Positions 1-5,163 of a stretch of 5,602 nt of DNA are shown piece after piece. Position 1 is the stretch's first letter. Each line of letters begins with the position of its first letter. Under the pieces are notes generated by a model, which was not told the origin of the DNA, searched no databases, and saw nothing but the letters and a program-made list of their open reading frames with translations. Source of the stretch: JAYTQQ01 sp043784965 (lineage in GTDB: Bacteria > Bdellovibrionota > Bdellovibrionia > Bdellovibrionales > JAMPXM01); NCBI GenBank assembly GCA_043784965.1, contig JAYVXS010000133.1:1-5602 (forward strand), written 5' to 3'. Position numbers and translations under genes: made by a program.

Positions 1-200
1 TCAAAATTTTGTGACTTAATTGCGGTGAGCAAAAGTCCTAAAACCGATTTGGATACGATATAACTGTCCATTTTTTTTGACTTACGAATCAAAGCTATGA
101 TTTCGAGGTATTTTTTTTCAGCTTCTTTATAAAAACCGCTGGCAAAAAGTTTATTTGCTTCGTTACCGATGTCGCAGAGCTTTTCGAGCATTGCTTCCAT
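1..200 (-). CDS. Partial TPR-like hypothetical protein (N-terminal 66 residues)
   Basis: The minus-strand frame is open from an ATG at 200-198 to the window edge, so only the N-terminus is visible. An AGGGAG Shine-Dalgarno sequence lies 8 nt upstream of the ATG and supports this start. The peptide begins MEAMLEKLCDIGNEANKLF and continues with a GFYKEAEKKYLEII segment. This is the small-residue and aromatic spacing of a tetratricopeptide helix pair (A..LF..G.Y.EAE..Y). A second helix pair seems to start around LGLLLTAIKSQNF. I see no signal peptide or membrane segment, so a cytoplasmic scaffold or interaction protein is likely. It is transcribed away from the structured RNA at 391-591. The TPR assignment is inferred from the pattern alone and the function is unknown. 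Other helical-repeat families remain possible. Confidence 0.7.
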   Translation of the reverse strand, partial: MEAMLEKLCDIGNEANKLFASGFYKEAEKKYLEIIALIRKSKKMDSYIVSKSVLGLLLTAIKSQNF

Positions 201-405
201 GTAATGGGCTCCCTAAATTAGGTCATATAGATTCATTACTCTTGTCGGCGTTTCATGGTAAAACGATTAGGTCTAAATTTAGTCGATAAGGGCTAAAAGC
301 GAGTCTAGAAATTGACCCCTATTTATAACTGATGGGATCTCTAAATTTAATTTATTGGATTTTTTAAAGACTCTGATTCAAACTGAAATTGGCTCTCTCG
401 AGCCC

Positions 406-416
406 GAAAGGAGGTG
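406..416 (+). promoter_or_regulatory. Extended Shine-Dalgarno match (GAAAGGAGGTG)
   Basis: Eleven consecutive bases equal the complement of the usual bacterial 16S rRNA 3' tail, far more than the 4-6 bases seen in front of the protein genes here. In the fold proposed for the RNA, bases 406-412 lie in a 7-nt bulge and 413-416 are paired. The site lies 6 nt upstream of an ATG at 423 counted from its last base, or 8 nt counted from the AAGGAGG core. It may be the ribosome binding site of the short ORF at 423-470 or a ribosome-contacting element of the RNA itself. Confidence 0.55.
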
Positions 417-422
417 GTGCCC

Positions 423-470
423 ATGATTAAAAGTCATAGTACCAACGCTATGGAGGTTATCTCCAAGTAA
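423..470 (+). CDS. Possible 15-residue peptide inside the structured RNA
   Basis: An ATG at 423 opens a frame of 15 codons ending in TAA at 468-470, with the predicted peptide MIKSHSTNAMEVISK. The start sits 8 nt after a perfect AAGGAGG core, a textbook initiation context. The coding stretch overlaps the 5' arm of the apical hairpin (447-464), so translation would disrupt the fold. The peptide is not rich in any one amino acid, which argues against a classical amino-acid attenuator leader. It has no signal peptide or membrane character. The ORF is short enough to arise by chance. Only the quality of the Shine-Dalgarno sequence argues for translation. Confidence 0.3.
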   Translation: MIKSHSTNAMEVISK

Positions 471-564
471 AATATTACGGAGAATACCTCTATAGCAGAG
501 GTTAGAGACGTGTCGTCGACCACCGGGCCAGATAGAGCCCAGACTTAGGACGAAAACACATCGG

Positions 565-591
565 CGGGAAAGAGAAATCTTTCCCGTTTTT
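565..591 (+). terminator. Intrinsic terminator of the structured RNA
   Basis: CGGGAAAGA (565-573) and TCTTTCCCG (578-586) form a perfect 9-bp stem closed by a GAAA tetraloop, followed directly by TTTTT (587-591). ACACAT just before the stem and ATGTGT just after it (592-597) can extend the structure. The element lies between the RNA fold and the promoter at 655-683, so it ends the upstream transcript rather than belonging to the operon. On the minus strand the extended hairpin is followed by TTTTCG, so weak two-way termination is possible. Confidence 0.92.
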
Positions 592-654
592 ATGTGTGCT
601 TGGTAAGCTTTCATGGCCAGATCCTTGTTCAATTTTCAAATTCCACCACAAAAC

Positions 655-683
655 TTGACCCTGGCGTTGGTCTTGCTTATAAA
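655..683 (+). promoter_or_regulatory. Sigma70-type promoter for the yceD-thioesterase-glpX operon
   Basis: TTGACC (655-660) and TATAAA (678-683) are separated by exactly 17 bp, close to the sigma70 consensus. The transcript would start near 690 and leave a leader of about 70 nt before the ATG at 760. An inverted repeat TTGGTC (667-672) / GACCAA (696-701) straddles the -10 box and start point and could be an operator, although its 6-bp arms are short. Confidence 0.8.
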
Positions 684-759
684 CTTCCCTTAAAGGACCA
701 AGCAAAATTGCAACACTTATTTTTGCGCGGCCCCTAACTGATTTAGTCGAGGAGTTGCT

Positions 760-1308
760 ATGCGAATCAATTTGAATGAAATACCGGCTGAGGGCAGGTC
801 TTACGATTTTTCTAGAAAAACCGGCGAACTAAACGATGCGCTGGCCGATCTTTTAGAAAAGAATCCCTACGAAGTTGAGCTTTTTATAAAGCCAATGGGT
901 AATGCTTTTGAAATGAATGGTAAAATTGCCTCACATAAAATGTCGATTTGCTCAAAATGTGGCACTGACATGGAGCTTCCGCTCACACAGAATATAAAAG
1001 AAATTTTAATTGAAGAGCCAAAAGAGTATCGCAAAGATCAGGCTGTGCATGGCAATGGTGCAGTTAATTTTTTAGGCGATGGACCAGGCGTTACCACCTA
1101 CCGCAGCTCATTTTTTAATGTGGATGACTACATCCATGAGGCATTTGCCCTAGCCGAACCTTTTTATCCTGAGTGCGGAGAGAATGACTGTCAAAACTTG
1201 AAAGAAGTTGAGGCCAAGCTGCGTGAGCTTGAGGCGGCTTCGGCAATAGAGCAGAGCGTCGGCCACCCGGCATTTTCAGTTCTTGAAAAGCTCAAAGACA
1301 GAAATTAA
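760..1308 (+). CDS. YceD/DUF177 family protein
   Basis: This 182-residue protein has the layout of the YceD (DUF177) family. It has an N-terminal beta-rich part beginning MRINLNEIPAEGRSYDF, a C64-x2-C67 pair (ICSKCG), an acidic middle, and a second cysteine pair C139-x4-C144 after EPFYPE. The four cysteines are probably a metal site. Members are small cytoplasmic proteins, usually encoded next to rpmF (ribosomal protein L32) and fatty-acid synthesis genes, and have been linked to 23S rRNA synthesis. GAGGAG 5 nt before the ATG fixes the start. The final helix (about residues 146-180) is rich in K, E, L and A and may be a lineage extension. It is the first gene after the promoter at 655-683. 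The expected downstream rpmF is absent. A thioesterase gene follows after a single base. The family call rests on motif and order, not on a search. Confidence 0.8.
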   Translation: MRINLNEIPAEGRSYDFSRKTGELNDALADLLEKNPYEVELFIKPMGNAFEMNGKIASHKMSICSKCGTDMELPLTQNIKEILIEEPKEYRKDQAVHGNGAVNFLGDGPGVTTYRSSFFNVDDYIHEAFALAEPFYPECGENDCQNLKEVEAKLRELEAASAIEQSVGHPAFSVLEKLKDRN

Positions 1309-1309
1309 A

Positions 1310-1744
1310 ATGAGCGATTATTCGCGCCTTGATATCCGCGTCGCCTACCATGAGACCGACGCCATGGGTGTTGTTCATCATTCCAACCATATTAAATATT
1401 TTGAAGAAGCCCGCGTGGATTTTCTGCGCCAAAAGAAAATGCTATGGCACAATCGTCCAGAAGGGGCTTTTGTTTTCGCGGTTCGGGCCCTGGCTGTTCA
1501 ATATTTAAAAACAGCCCGCTTTGACGATGAGTTAGAGGTGCTTTCTCAAGCCCGACTTGCTGGTGCTCGCATTTTTTTTCAATATGCACTTCGCTCGAAA
1601 GCCCACAAAACACTCATTGCTTCGGGCAGTACTGAACTCATTGCATTGGGTAGTGACAATAAGCCCAAGAGAATGCCAAAAGACTTAATTGAGGCCTTTG
1701 CATCTCAAACTTGGGATGAGACCTGGCCGCCCAAGTTTGACTAA
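1310..1744 (+). CDS. Acyl-CoA thioesterase, YbgC/4-hydroxybenzoyl-CoA thioesterase type (hotdog fold)
   Basis: A 144-residue single-domain hotdog enzyme, close to the usual size of YbgC. The N-terminal signature YHETDAMGVVHHSNHIKYFE (residues 13-32) is the family hallmark. D17 sits at the catalytic aspartate position, H23/H24 follow, and the first helix is FEEARVDFLR. The family hydrolyses short- to medium-chain acyl-CoA or aromatic acyl-CoA thioesters in the cytoplasm. YbgC proteins are often linked to the Tol-Pal envelope system, but no tol genes are seen here. I chose the ATG at 1310. A longer frame could open at a TTG at 1283 inside the preceding gene, but it would add nine residues absent from the family pattern. 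Only one base separates this ATG from the yceD stop and no clear Shine-Dalgarno sequence is present, so translation is probably coupled to yceD. The substrate is unknown. Confidence 0.87.
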   Translation: MSDYSRLDIRVAYHETDAMGVVHHSNHIKYFEEARVDFLRQKKMLWHNRPEGAFVFAVRALAVQYLKTARFDDELEVLSQARLAGARIFFQYALRSKAHKTLIASGSTELIALGSDNKPKRMPKDLIEAFASQTWDETWPPKFD

Positions 1745-1779
1745 TTTAGAAACGCGAGTTCGACGAAAGAAGAGGATTT

Positions 1780-2757
1780 ATGGACCGTAACTTAGCGCTT
1801 GAGTTTGTTCGAATCACCGAAGCTGCAGCCCTTGCGAGTTCAAAATTTATGGGCCGTGGGGATGAAAAGGCTGCCGATCAAGCTGCGGTTGACGCCATGA
1901 GAAAAGCCTTCAATTCGGTACGGGTTTTCGGAACAGTTGTAATAGGAGAGGGCGAGCGAGATGAGGCGCCCATGCTCTATATCGGCGAAAAGGTTGGCGT
2001 AGGCACGGCATCTGATCCTCATGTTGATATTGCACTCGACCCACTTGAGGGCACAACCATTTGTGCGACCGGCGGCGTTGGTGCGATATCAGTAATCGCG
2101 GTTGCTGAGAGCGGCCACTTTCTGCACGCGCCAGATACCTATATGCAAAAAATTGCGGTGGGCCCAGAAGCTAAGGGGATAATTGATATCCAGGCCCCGG
2201 TTGAAGATAATGTTCGAAATCTTGCCAAAGCACTCGGCAAAGACATTGGAGAATTGACCGTCGTCGTTCTAGATCGGCCTCGGCATATTGAGCTGATTGC
2301 AAAGATTCGTTCTCTAGGGGCGCGAATCCAGTTGATTGGCGACGGGGATGTTTCGGCGGGGGTTGCCACTTCATGGGGAGACTCAGGTATTGATCTTTTG
2401 ATTGGCACTGGGGGCGCGCCAGAGGGTGTCATTACTGCAGCCGCGATGAAGTGTTTGGGTGGCGATTTTCAAGGCCGCCTTATCTTTAATAAAGAAGAAG
2501 AAAAAGTACGTGCTCGCAAAATGGGAATTGAAGATCTGGATAGATGTTATCAACGAGATGAATTGGCACGGGGTCATGTGATGTTCTGTGCAACTGGAGT
2601 GACCAGCGGACCCCTTTTAACTGGCGTTCGGTTTTTGCCTGGGCGGCGCGCCACCACCCACTCAGTTGTGATGCGCTCTCGAACCGGTACCGTTCGTACA
2701 ATTGAAGCCGAACACTCACTTGACCGAAAACCTTTTGAAATGCATGGAGTTCTTTAA
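1780..2757 (+). CDS. glpX: Fructose-1,6-bisphosphatase, class II
   Basis: GlpX hydrolyses fructose 1,6-bisphosphate to fructose 6-phosphate plus phosphate, a metal-dependent committing step of gluconeogenesis in the cytoplasm. The 325 residues match the family length (about 320-340). The metal-site residues known from E. coli GlpX are all recognisable: D33, E57 in GEGERDEAPM (56-65), D87 and E90 in DPLEGTT (87-93), and E215 in GTGGAPEG (209-216). The last three are shifted by two residues relative to E. coli numbering, consistent with a small insertion before residue 87. GDGDVSAG (187-194) is another family motif. The start is ATG 1780, with AGAGGA just upstream. It lies 35 nt after the thioesterase stop with no terminator between, so it is probably co-transcribed. 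The C-terminus (about 290-325) ends in a beta-rich segment containing HSVVMRSRTGTVR. Nothing suggests damage or transfer. Confidence 0.96.
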   Translation: MDRNLALEFVRITEAAALASSKFMGRGDEKAADQAAVDAMRKAFNSVRVFGTVVIGEGERDEAPMLYIGEKVGVGTASDPHVDIALDPLEGTTICATGGVGAISVIAVAESGHFLHAPDTYMQKIAVGPEAKGIIDIQAPVEDNVRNLAKALGKDIGELTVVVLDRPRHIELIAKIRSLGARIQLIGDGDVSAGVATSWGDSGIDLLIGTGGAPEGVITAAAMKCLGGDFQGRLIFNKEEEKVRARKMGIEDLDRCYQRDELARGHVMFCATGVTSGPLLTGVRFLPGRRATTHSVVMRSRTGTVRTIEAEHSLDRKPFEMHGVL

Positions 2758-2763
2758 TTTAAA

Positions 2764-3063
2764 ATGTCTAGTAATCAATTTCAGTGTTTTCATTGCGCGA
2801 CTCTGAATGCTTTTGTCTCCCCACTTGGAAGGCGAGAAGAGTGCAGTAAGTGCCATAGCGATGGTCATGTTTGTAAAAACTGCGAGCACTACGATCCGAA
2901 GGTTTATAACGAATGCCGAGAAACTCAAGCCGATTTTATTCAAGAAAAAGAGCGCGCTAACTTTTGCGACTACTTTCAGGTAAGAGGGCAAAACAAGAGT
3001 GCCAATCAGGCGGCTGTTGACCTTTTGGCCGCGGCGGAGTCGCTATTTAAAGCGAAGACCTAG
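2764..3063 (+). CDS. Eight-cysteine, probable zinc-binding small protein
   Basis: This 99-residue protein of unknown function begins with a likely zinc ribbon: C8-x2-C11 (CFHC) and C27-x2-C30 (CSKC). A second cluster follows: C37-x2-C40 (CKNC), C51 and C68, in the context CKNCEHYDP then NECRE then ANFCDYF. Eight cysteines in two sets of four suggest two metal sites, zinc being most likely. The C-terminal part (72-99) is an alanine-rich helix without cysteine. No signal peptide is present, so it should be cytoplasmic. The start is 6 nt after the glpX stop. The only GGAG lies within the end of glpX, about 14 nt upstream, so translation is probably coupled to glpX. I do not know a named family. 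A regulatory or nucleic-acid contact role would be typical of zinc ribbons but is not shown. Confidence 0.78.
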   Translation: MSSNQFQCFHCATLNAFVSPLGRREECSKCHSDGHVCKNCEHYDPKVYNECRETQADFIQEKERANFCDYFQVRGQNKSANQAAVDLLAAAESLFKAKT

Positions 3064-3096
3064 TTCGGGTATGCATAGAGCGCACCTTAAAAATTC

Positions 3097-3139
3097 TTTG
3101 CACTTTTTCATTTGCACTTTGCCATTTTTAGCTAATAAT
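3097..3139 (+). promoter_or_regulatory. Putative promoter with a direct repeat, upstream of the SRPBCC gene
   Basis: TTTGCACTTT occurs twice (3097-3106 and 3111-3120), spaced 14 bp apart. The second copy supplies a -35-like TTGCAC (3112-3117), 16 bp before AATAAT (3134-3139), a good -10. An inverted repeat TTAGC (3128-3132) / GCTAA (3142-3146) brackets the -10 box. The transcript would start near 3146, about 50 nt ahead of the ATG at 3198. The -35 match is only partial, and the repeats may be an activator or repressor site. Confidence 0.5.
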
Positions 3140-3197
3140 CGGCTAATCGTTTGGGATCACGAATCATCACAACTGAATTTAACATAAAGGGGACTCA

Positions 3198-3629
3198 ATG
3201 CCAGGCGCCAATCATACTGAAATTTTTGCCTGCTCGGTCGAGCAACTATATGATGTGATTGCCGACTACGAGAGATACCCCGAATTTTTAAGTGAAGTGA
3301 AAGAATGTAAAATTTTAAAAACTGAAGGCGATAAGAAAATCGTCGAGTATCATATCTCGCTTATCAAAACATTCAAATATAGTTTGGCAATGAAAGAGCA
3401 AAGGCCCAATCTCATCACTTGGGAGTTTGTTGGTGGAGAAATTTTTAAATCTTCGAGTGGTTCTTGGAAGCTGCAAGAAGAAGCCGGTCGAACTAGAGCT
3501 AATTATACAGTTGAAGCGGTGTTTTCAATGTTTATACCTGGGCCAATTGCCAAGACGCTATTGACCGTCAATTTGCCAACCATGATGAGTGCCTATCACA
3601 AGCGGATTAAGGAATTATATGGAAAGTGA
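3198..3629 (+). CDS. SRPBCC (START-like) protein of the RatA/COQ10 polyketide-cyclase type
   Basis: A 143-residue single-domain protein with the helix-grip pattern of the SRPBCC superfamily. The opening strand (HTEIFACSVEQLYDVIADYERYP) contains the family signature A.....VY.lv.D...YPeFL. Several beta strands follow, including ITWEFVGG (about 74-81), and a long C-terminal helix closes the fold (about 113-142, with MMSAYHKRIKELYG). COQ10 members bind quinones or related lipids. RatA was described in E. coli as a toxin that blocks ribosome subunit joining. Neither role can be assigned here, and no partner antitoxin typical of RatA/RatB is seen. The start is ATG 3198 with AAAGGGGA upstream. The gene follows its own putative promoter (3097-3139) and overlaps the next gene by 11 nt, so the two are probably translated together. 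No signal peptide is present. Confidence 0.83.
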   Translation: MPGANHTEIFACSVEQLYDVIADYERYPEFLSEVKECKILKTEGDKKIVEYHISLIKTFKYSLAMKEQRPNLITWEFVGGEIFKSSSGSWKLQEEAGRTRANYTVEAVFSMFIPGPIAKTLLTVNLPTMMSAYHKRIKELYGK

Positions 3630-3972
3630 TGACTCTTCATCTGGAGATCGCGGGGGACCGGTTAGTGAAACGATCAAAAAAATTCTGACAACAGGTCTGA
3701 GTGCAGCCTTTATGACAGAGGAGAGCATCAGAAGTTTCGTCTCCGAATTGAAGCTTCCCAAAGAAACTCTTCACATTCTTCTTCAAGGGGCCACAAAATC
3801 AAAAGAAGAGCTCATGAATCGGGTGGGCAATGAGATCGTTAAAGTCATTTCAAAAATCGATTTTGTGAAAGAGGCTTCGCGCTTTGTTGAAGAGCATAAA
3901 TTCAAAATCACTGCTGAGGTCGAAGTTCTAAAAAAAGATTCTGCAAAGAACTTACCGCAAGATCCGAGCTAA
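3619..3972 (+). CDS. 117-residue helical protein of unknown function
   Basis: I do not recognise a named family. The protein starts MESDDSSSGDRGGP, a short acidic, disordered N-terminus. A predicted amphipathic helical body follows: TIKKILTTGLSAAFMTEESI (about 19-38), then ELKLPKETLHILLQGATKSK, then EELMNRVGNEIVKVISKI. A lysine-rich tail ends it. The small helical layout with a GAAFMTEE-like patch resembles phasin-like or coiled accessory proteins, but this is only an impression. I chose the ATG at 3619 because AAGGA lies 5 nt upstream. A longer frame from a GTG at 3589 would overlap the previous gene by 41 nt. With the ATG, the overlap with the SRPBCC stop is 11 nt, a tight coupling that suggests the two proteins work together. 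No signal peptide or membrane segment is seen. Confidence 0.72.
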   Translation: MESDDSSSGDRGGPVSETIKKILTTGLSAAFMTEESIRSFVSELKLPKETLHILLQGATKSKEELMNRVGNEIVKVISKIDFVKEASRFVEEHKFKITAEVEVLKKDSAKNLPQDPS

Positions 3973-4009
3973 GGGCCCGTCTAAAAATAAGTTCTCACCG
4001 TCCTTGAAT

Positions 4010-4999
4010 TCAGTTCTTAATTAGAACTTCATTTACCTTGTTAGGAGCGAAGTTAATAATCTGTGCCGAAGGCTTAAGTTTATCAGACTCTTTTGGATTG
4101 ATGATTTTGCTTTCGTTTGAATCTTCGTCCTGATTCGAATCGAGGCTTTCTTCAGAGCTCTTGCTTAAATGTTTACTCATATTTTTATCTTTATTTTTGA
4201 CCTTGTTTTTGATTGGACTTTTGCCTGAGTTTTGGCCATCAGTCAGGGCGTTTGAAGCGCGCATTTCGTCTACCACTTTTAATCTTTTTTCTACTAGTTG
4301 AGAAATTGTTTCAGATTTTAACGAATTGGCGGTCATGCTCTTTGAGCCGTTCAAGTAATTTCTAGAATTCATATAAGATGTCGGGGGTCTGGGCTTTGAT
4401 ACGCTTGAAAAATTCATGTAACCGATTAGAAAACCTATAAGATCCTCGGTTTTCTCTGGGATCTCTCGCACGGCTACGCTCATATAGCTGTAAAAAAGAG
4501 CCCGACTTATTTCTGGATTTGAATCGGTCAGCTCGCCGAAGCTCATATCTAAGAAGGAGTGTTCTAAAAAACTTCGGAATCCTTGGCCATTCCATTTGCT
4601 ATCGATTTCAAACATCAACTGATCGAGCAACTTCTGCTTGAGGAGTGCCTCCTGCCTCTTTATTGATAGGGATCCTAGGTCGTCACCGTAATTAAACCAG
4701 CGGCTTTCAAGGGCGTGTTCTTGGGCGACACTTGAAGCGTTCACTTGAAAAGTTTGCGTTTCGGCAAGTTTCTTTTTCAATTCTTTTTCAATTTTTGAAA
4801 TCGATTCTTGCTGAATATCACGCGCTCTTTTGAGAGATTCAAGAGCTTGAGTTTTGGCTAAAGGTCCCTGGGACGAATCAGTAACAAATTGTAGAGTTGA
4901 AGCAAGAGCAGGTTGCGGTGGGAAAAGTAGGCAAAGCGCTAGGGCTAATGAAAATAAAAAACTTCGCACATGGAGTTTAAATAGTGTTAGCTCTGTCAT
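4010..4999 (-). CDS. Exported hypothetical protein with coiled coil and charged low-complexity tail
   Basis: With the start at ATG 4999 the protein has 329 residues and opens with a classical Sec signal peptide. It has a basic n-region (MTELTLFKLHVR), a hydrophobic core (SFLFSLALALCLLF) and a cleavage-like PPQPALA before STLQ, about residue 33. There is no lipobox, because the core cysteine follows leucine. A helical, probably coiled-coil segment (about 45-75) contains KIEKELKKKLAE. A hydrophobic helical middle follows (about 110-195, for example IGFLIGYMNF). The last 90 residues are rich in K, S, N, D and E and low in complexity. It is probably periplasmic or surface-exposed, with no recognised family. 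The frame is open back to 5152, but the promoter at 5048-5076 lies inside that extension, so the true start is downstream of about 5041. ATGs at 5029, 5014 and 4999 are all possible; 4999 gives the best signal peptide. No Shine-Dalgarno sequence precedes any of them. It converges with the gene ending at 3972. Confidence 0.72.
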   Translation of the reverse strand: MTELTLFKLHVRSFLFSLALALCLLFPPQPALASTLQFVTDSSQGPLAKTQALESLKRARDIQQESISKIEKELKKKLAETQTFQVNASSVAQEHALESRWFNYGDDLGSLSIKRQEALLKQKLLDQLMFEIDSKWNGQGFRSFLEHSFLDMSFGELTDSNPEISRALFYSYMSVAVREIPEKTEDLIGFLIGYMNFSSVSKPRPPTSYMNSRNYLNGSKSMTANSLKSETISQLVEKRLKVVDEMRASNALTDGQNSGKSPIKNKVKNKDKNMSKHLSKSSEESLDSNQDEDSNESKIINPKESDKLKPSAQIINFAPNKVNEVLIKN

Positions 5000-5042
5000 T
5001 GCGATCGGTGCCATTGCGATCGGTGCCATTGTGATCTGTGTC
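4998..5042. repeat. Three 15-bp tandem repeats at the start of the exported protein gene
   Basis: ATTGCGATCGGTGCC is repeated exactly at 4998-5012 and 5013-5027. A diverged third copy, ATTGTGATCTGTGTC, lies at 5028-5042. Read on the minus strand, each unit boundary carries an in-frame ATG and the unit translates as MAPIA. The array therefore multiplies possible start codons in 5-codon steps. Fifteen-bp units keep the frame, so copy-number change would alter the N-terminus without destroying the gene. Confidence 0.9.
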
Positions 5043-5047
5043 ATGTA

Positions 5048-5076
5048 TTTATAAAAAGCAATCGCCATGCCATCAA
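5048..5076 (-). promoter_or_regulatory. Sigma70-type promoter for the minus-strand exported protein
   Basis: Read on the minus strand, TTGATG (5076-5071) and TATAAA (5053-5048) are 17 bp apart. Transcription would start near 5041, just ahead of the tandem repeat with its ATGs, leaving a very short leader of about 12-40 nt. This placement argues against the longer frame that starts at 5152. Confidence 0.7.
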
Positions 5077-5163
5077 AATATGGTCCCTGAGTCAACAGGA
5101 TCGTTGTGCCCAGCAGGGACACTGTCAAATCTTTTGACACTAGATGGCTCAAGGGGTACCTGC

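Larger units (their letters stand above)
391..591 (+). ncRNA. Structured RNA with 6S-like rod architecture, ending at an intrinsic terminator
   Basis: Nested complementary segments build one long rod. GGCTCT 391-396 pairs with AGAGCC 534-539, GCCC 402-405 with GGGC 525-528, and GGTGGT 413-418 with ACCACC 519-524. A central bubble follows (about 419-440 and 503-518). ACC 441-443 can pair with GGT 500-502. The terminal hairpin is 447-464 with 479-496 (16 of 18 positions paired, one of them G-U), capped by GTAA 467-470 with TTAC 475-478 around an AATA loop. The 3' side of the bubble can form a small hairpin, GACG 507-510 with CGTC 514-517. A closing stem, an open bubble and a long apical stem in about 150-200 nt is the plan of 6S RNA (ssrS), which binds the sigma70 RNA polymerase holoenzyme. 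I do not recognise the primary sequence as 6S, so the identity is an inference. The 5' end is also uncertain: the only promoter-like pair ending near 391 is a poor one (TTGGAT 355-360, TCAAAC 378-383). Alternatives are an mRNA leader or a dual-function RNA encoding the peptide at 423-470. Confidence 0.72.

Noticed and set aside
69..78. Apparent frameshift at a run of eight T in the partial left-edge gene
   Set aside because: Codon-by-codon reading shows the frame stays open through the run to the window edge.
312..340. TTGACC at 312-317 as the -35 box of the structured RNA
   Set aside because: No acceptable -10 box lies 16-18 bp downstream (GGATCT at 335-340), and the start would fall about 45 nt before the folded part.
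273..349. CTAAATTTA occurring twice (273-281 and 341-349)
   Set aside because: A short AT-rich palindromic word in an AT-rich spacer is expected by chance, and nothing else supports a binding site.
378..705. Two minus-strand open frames of 84 and 67 codons across the structured RNA
   Set aside because: They run antisense to paired RNA arms and the terminator, lack a good ribosome site, and have no protein-like pattern. RNA stems keep frames open on both strands.
2999..3187. Plus-strand frame of 62 codons overlapping the end of the eight-cysteine gene
   Set aside because: It overlaps a better-supported gene in another frame, then runs into the promoter region, and has an arginine-rich, non-protein-like composition.
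3973..4030. Possible bidirectional terminator between the convergent genes
   Set aside because: Only a 5-bp stem (GTTCT/AGAAC) inside the end of the minus-strand gene is seen, without a properly placed T-tract.
4854..5054. Plus-strand frame of 66 codons opposite the exported-protein gene
   Set aside because: It is antisense to the signal-peptide region, and its repeats (AIGAIAIGAI) are simply the 15-bp DNA repeat read on the other strand.
5000..5152. N-terminal extension of the exported protein to an ATG at 5152
   Set aside because: The likely promoter at 5048-5076 lies inside it, and the extension would bury the signal peptide 51 residues into the protein.
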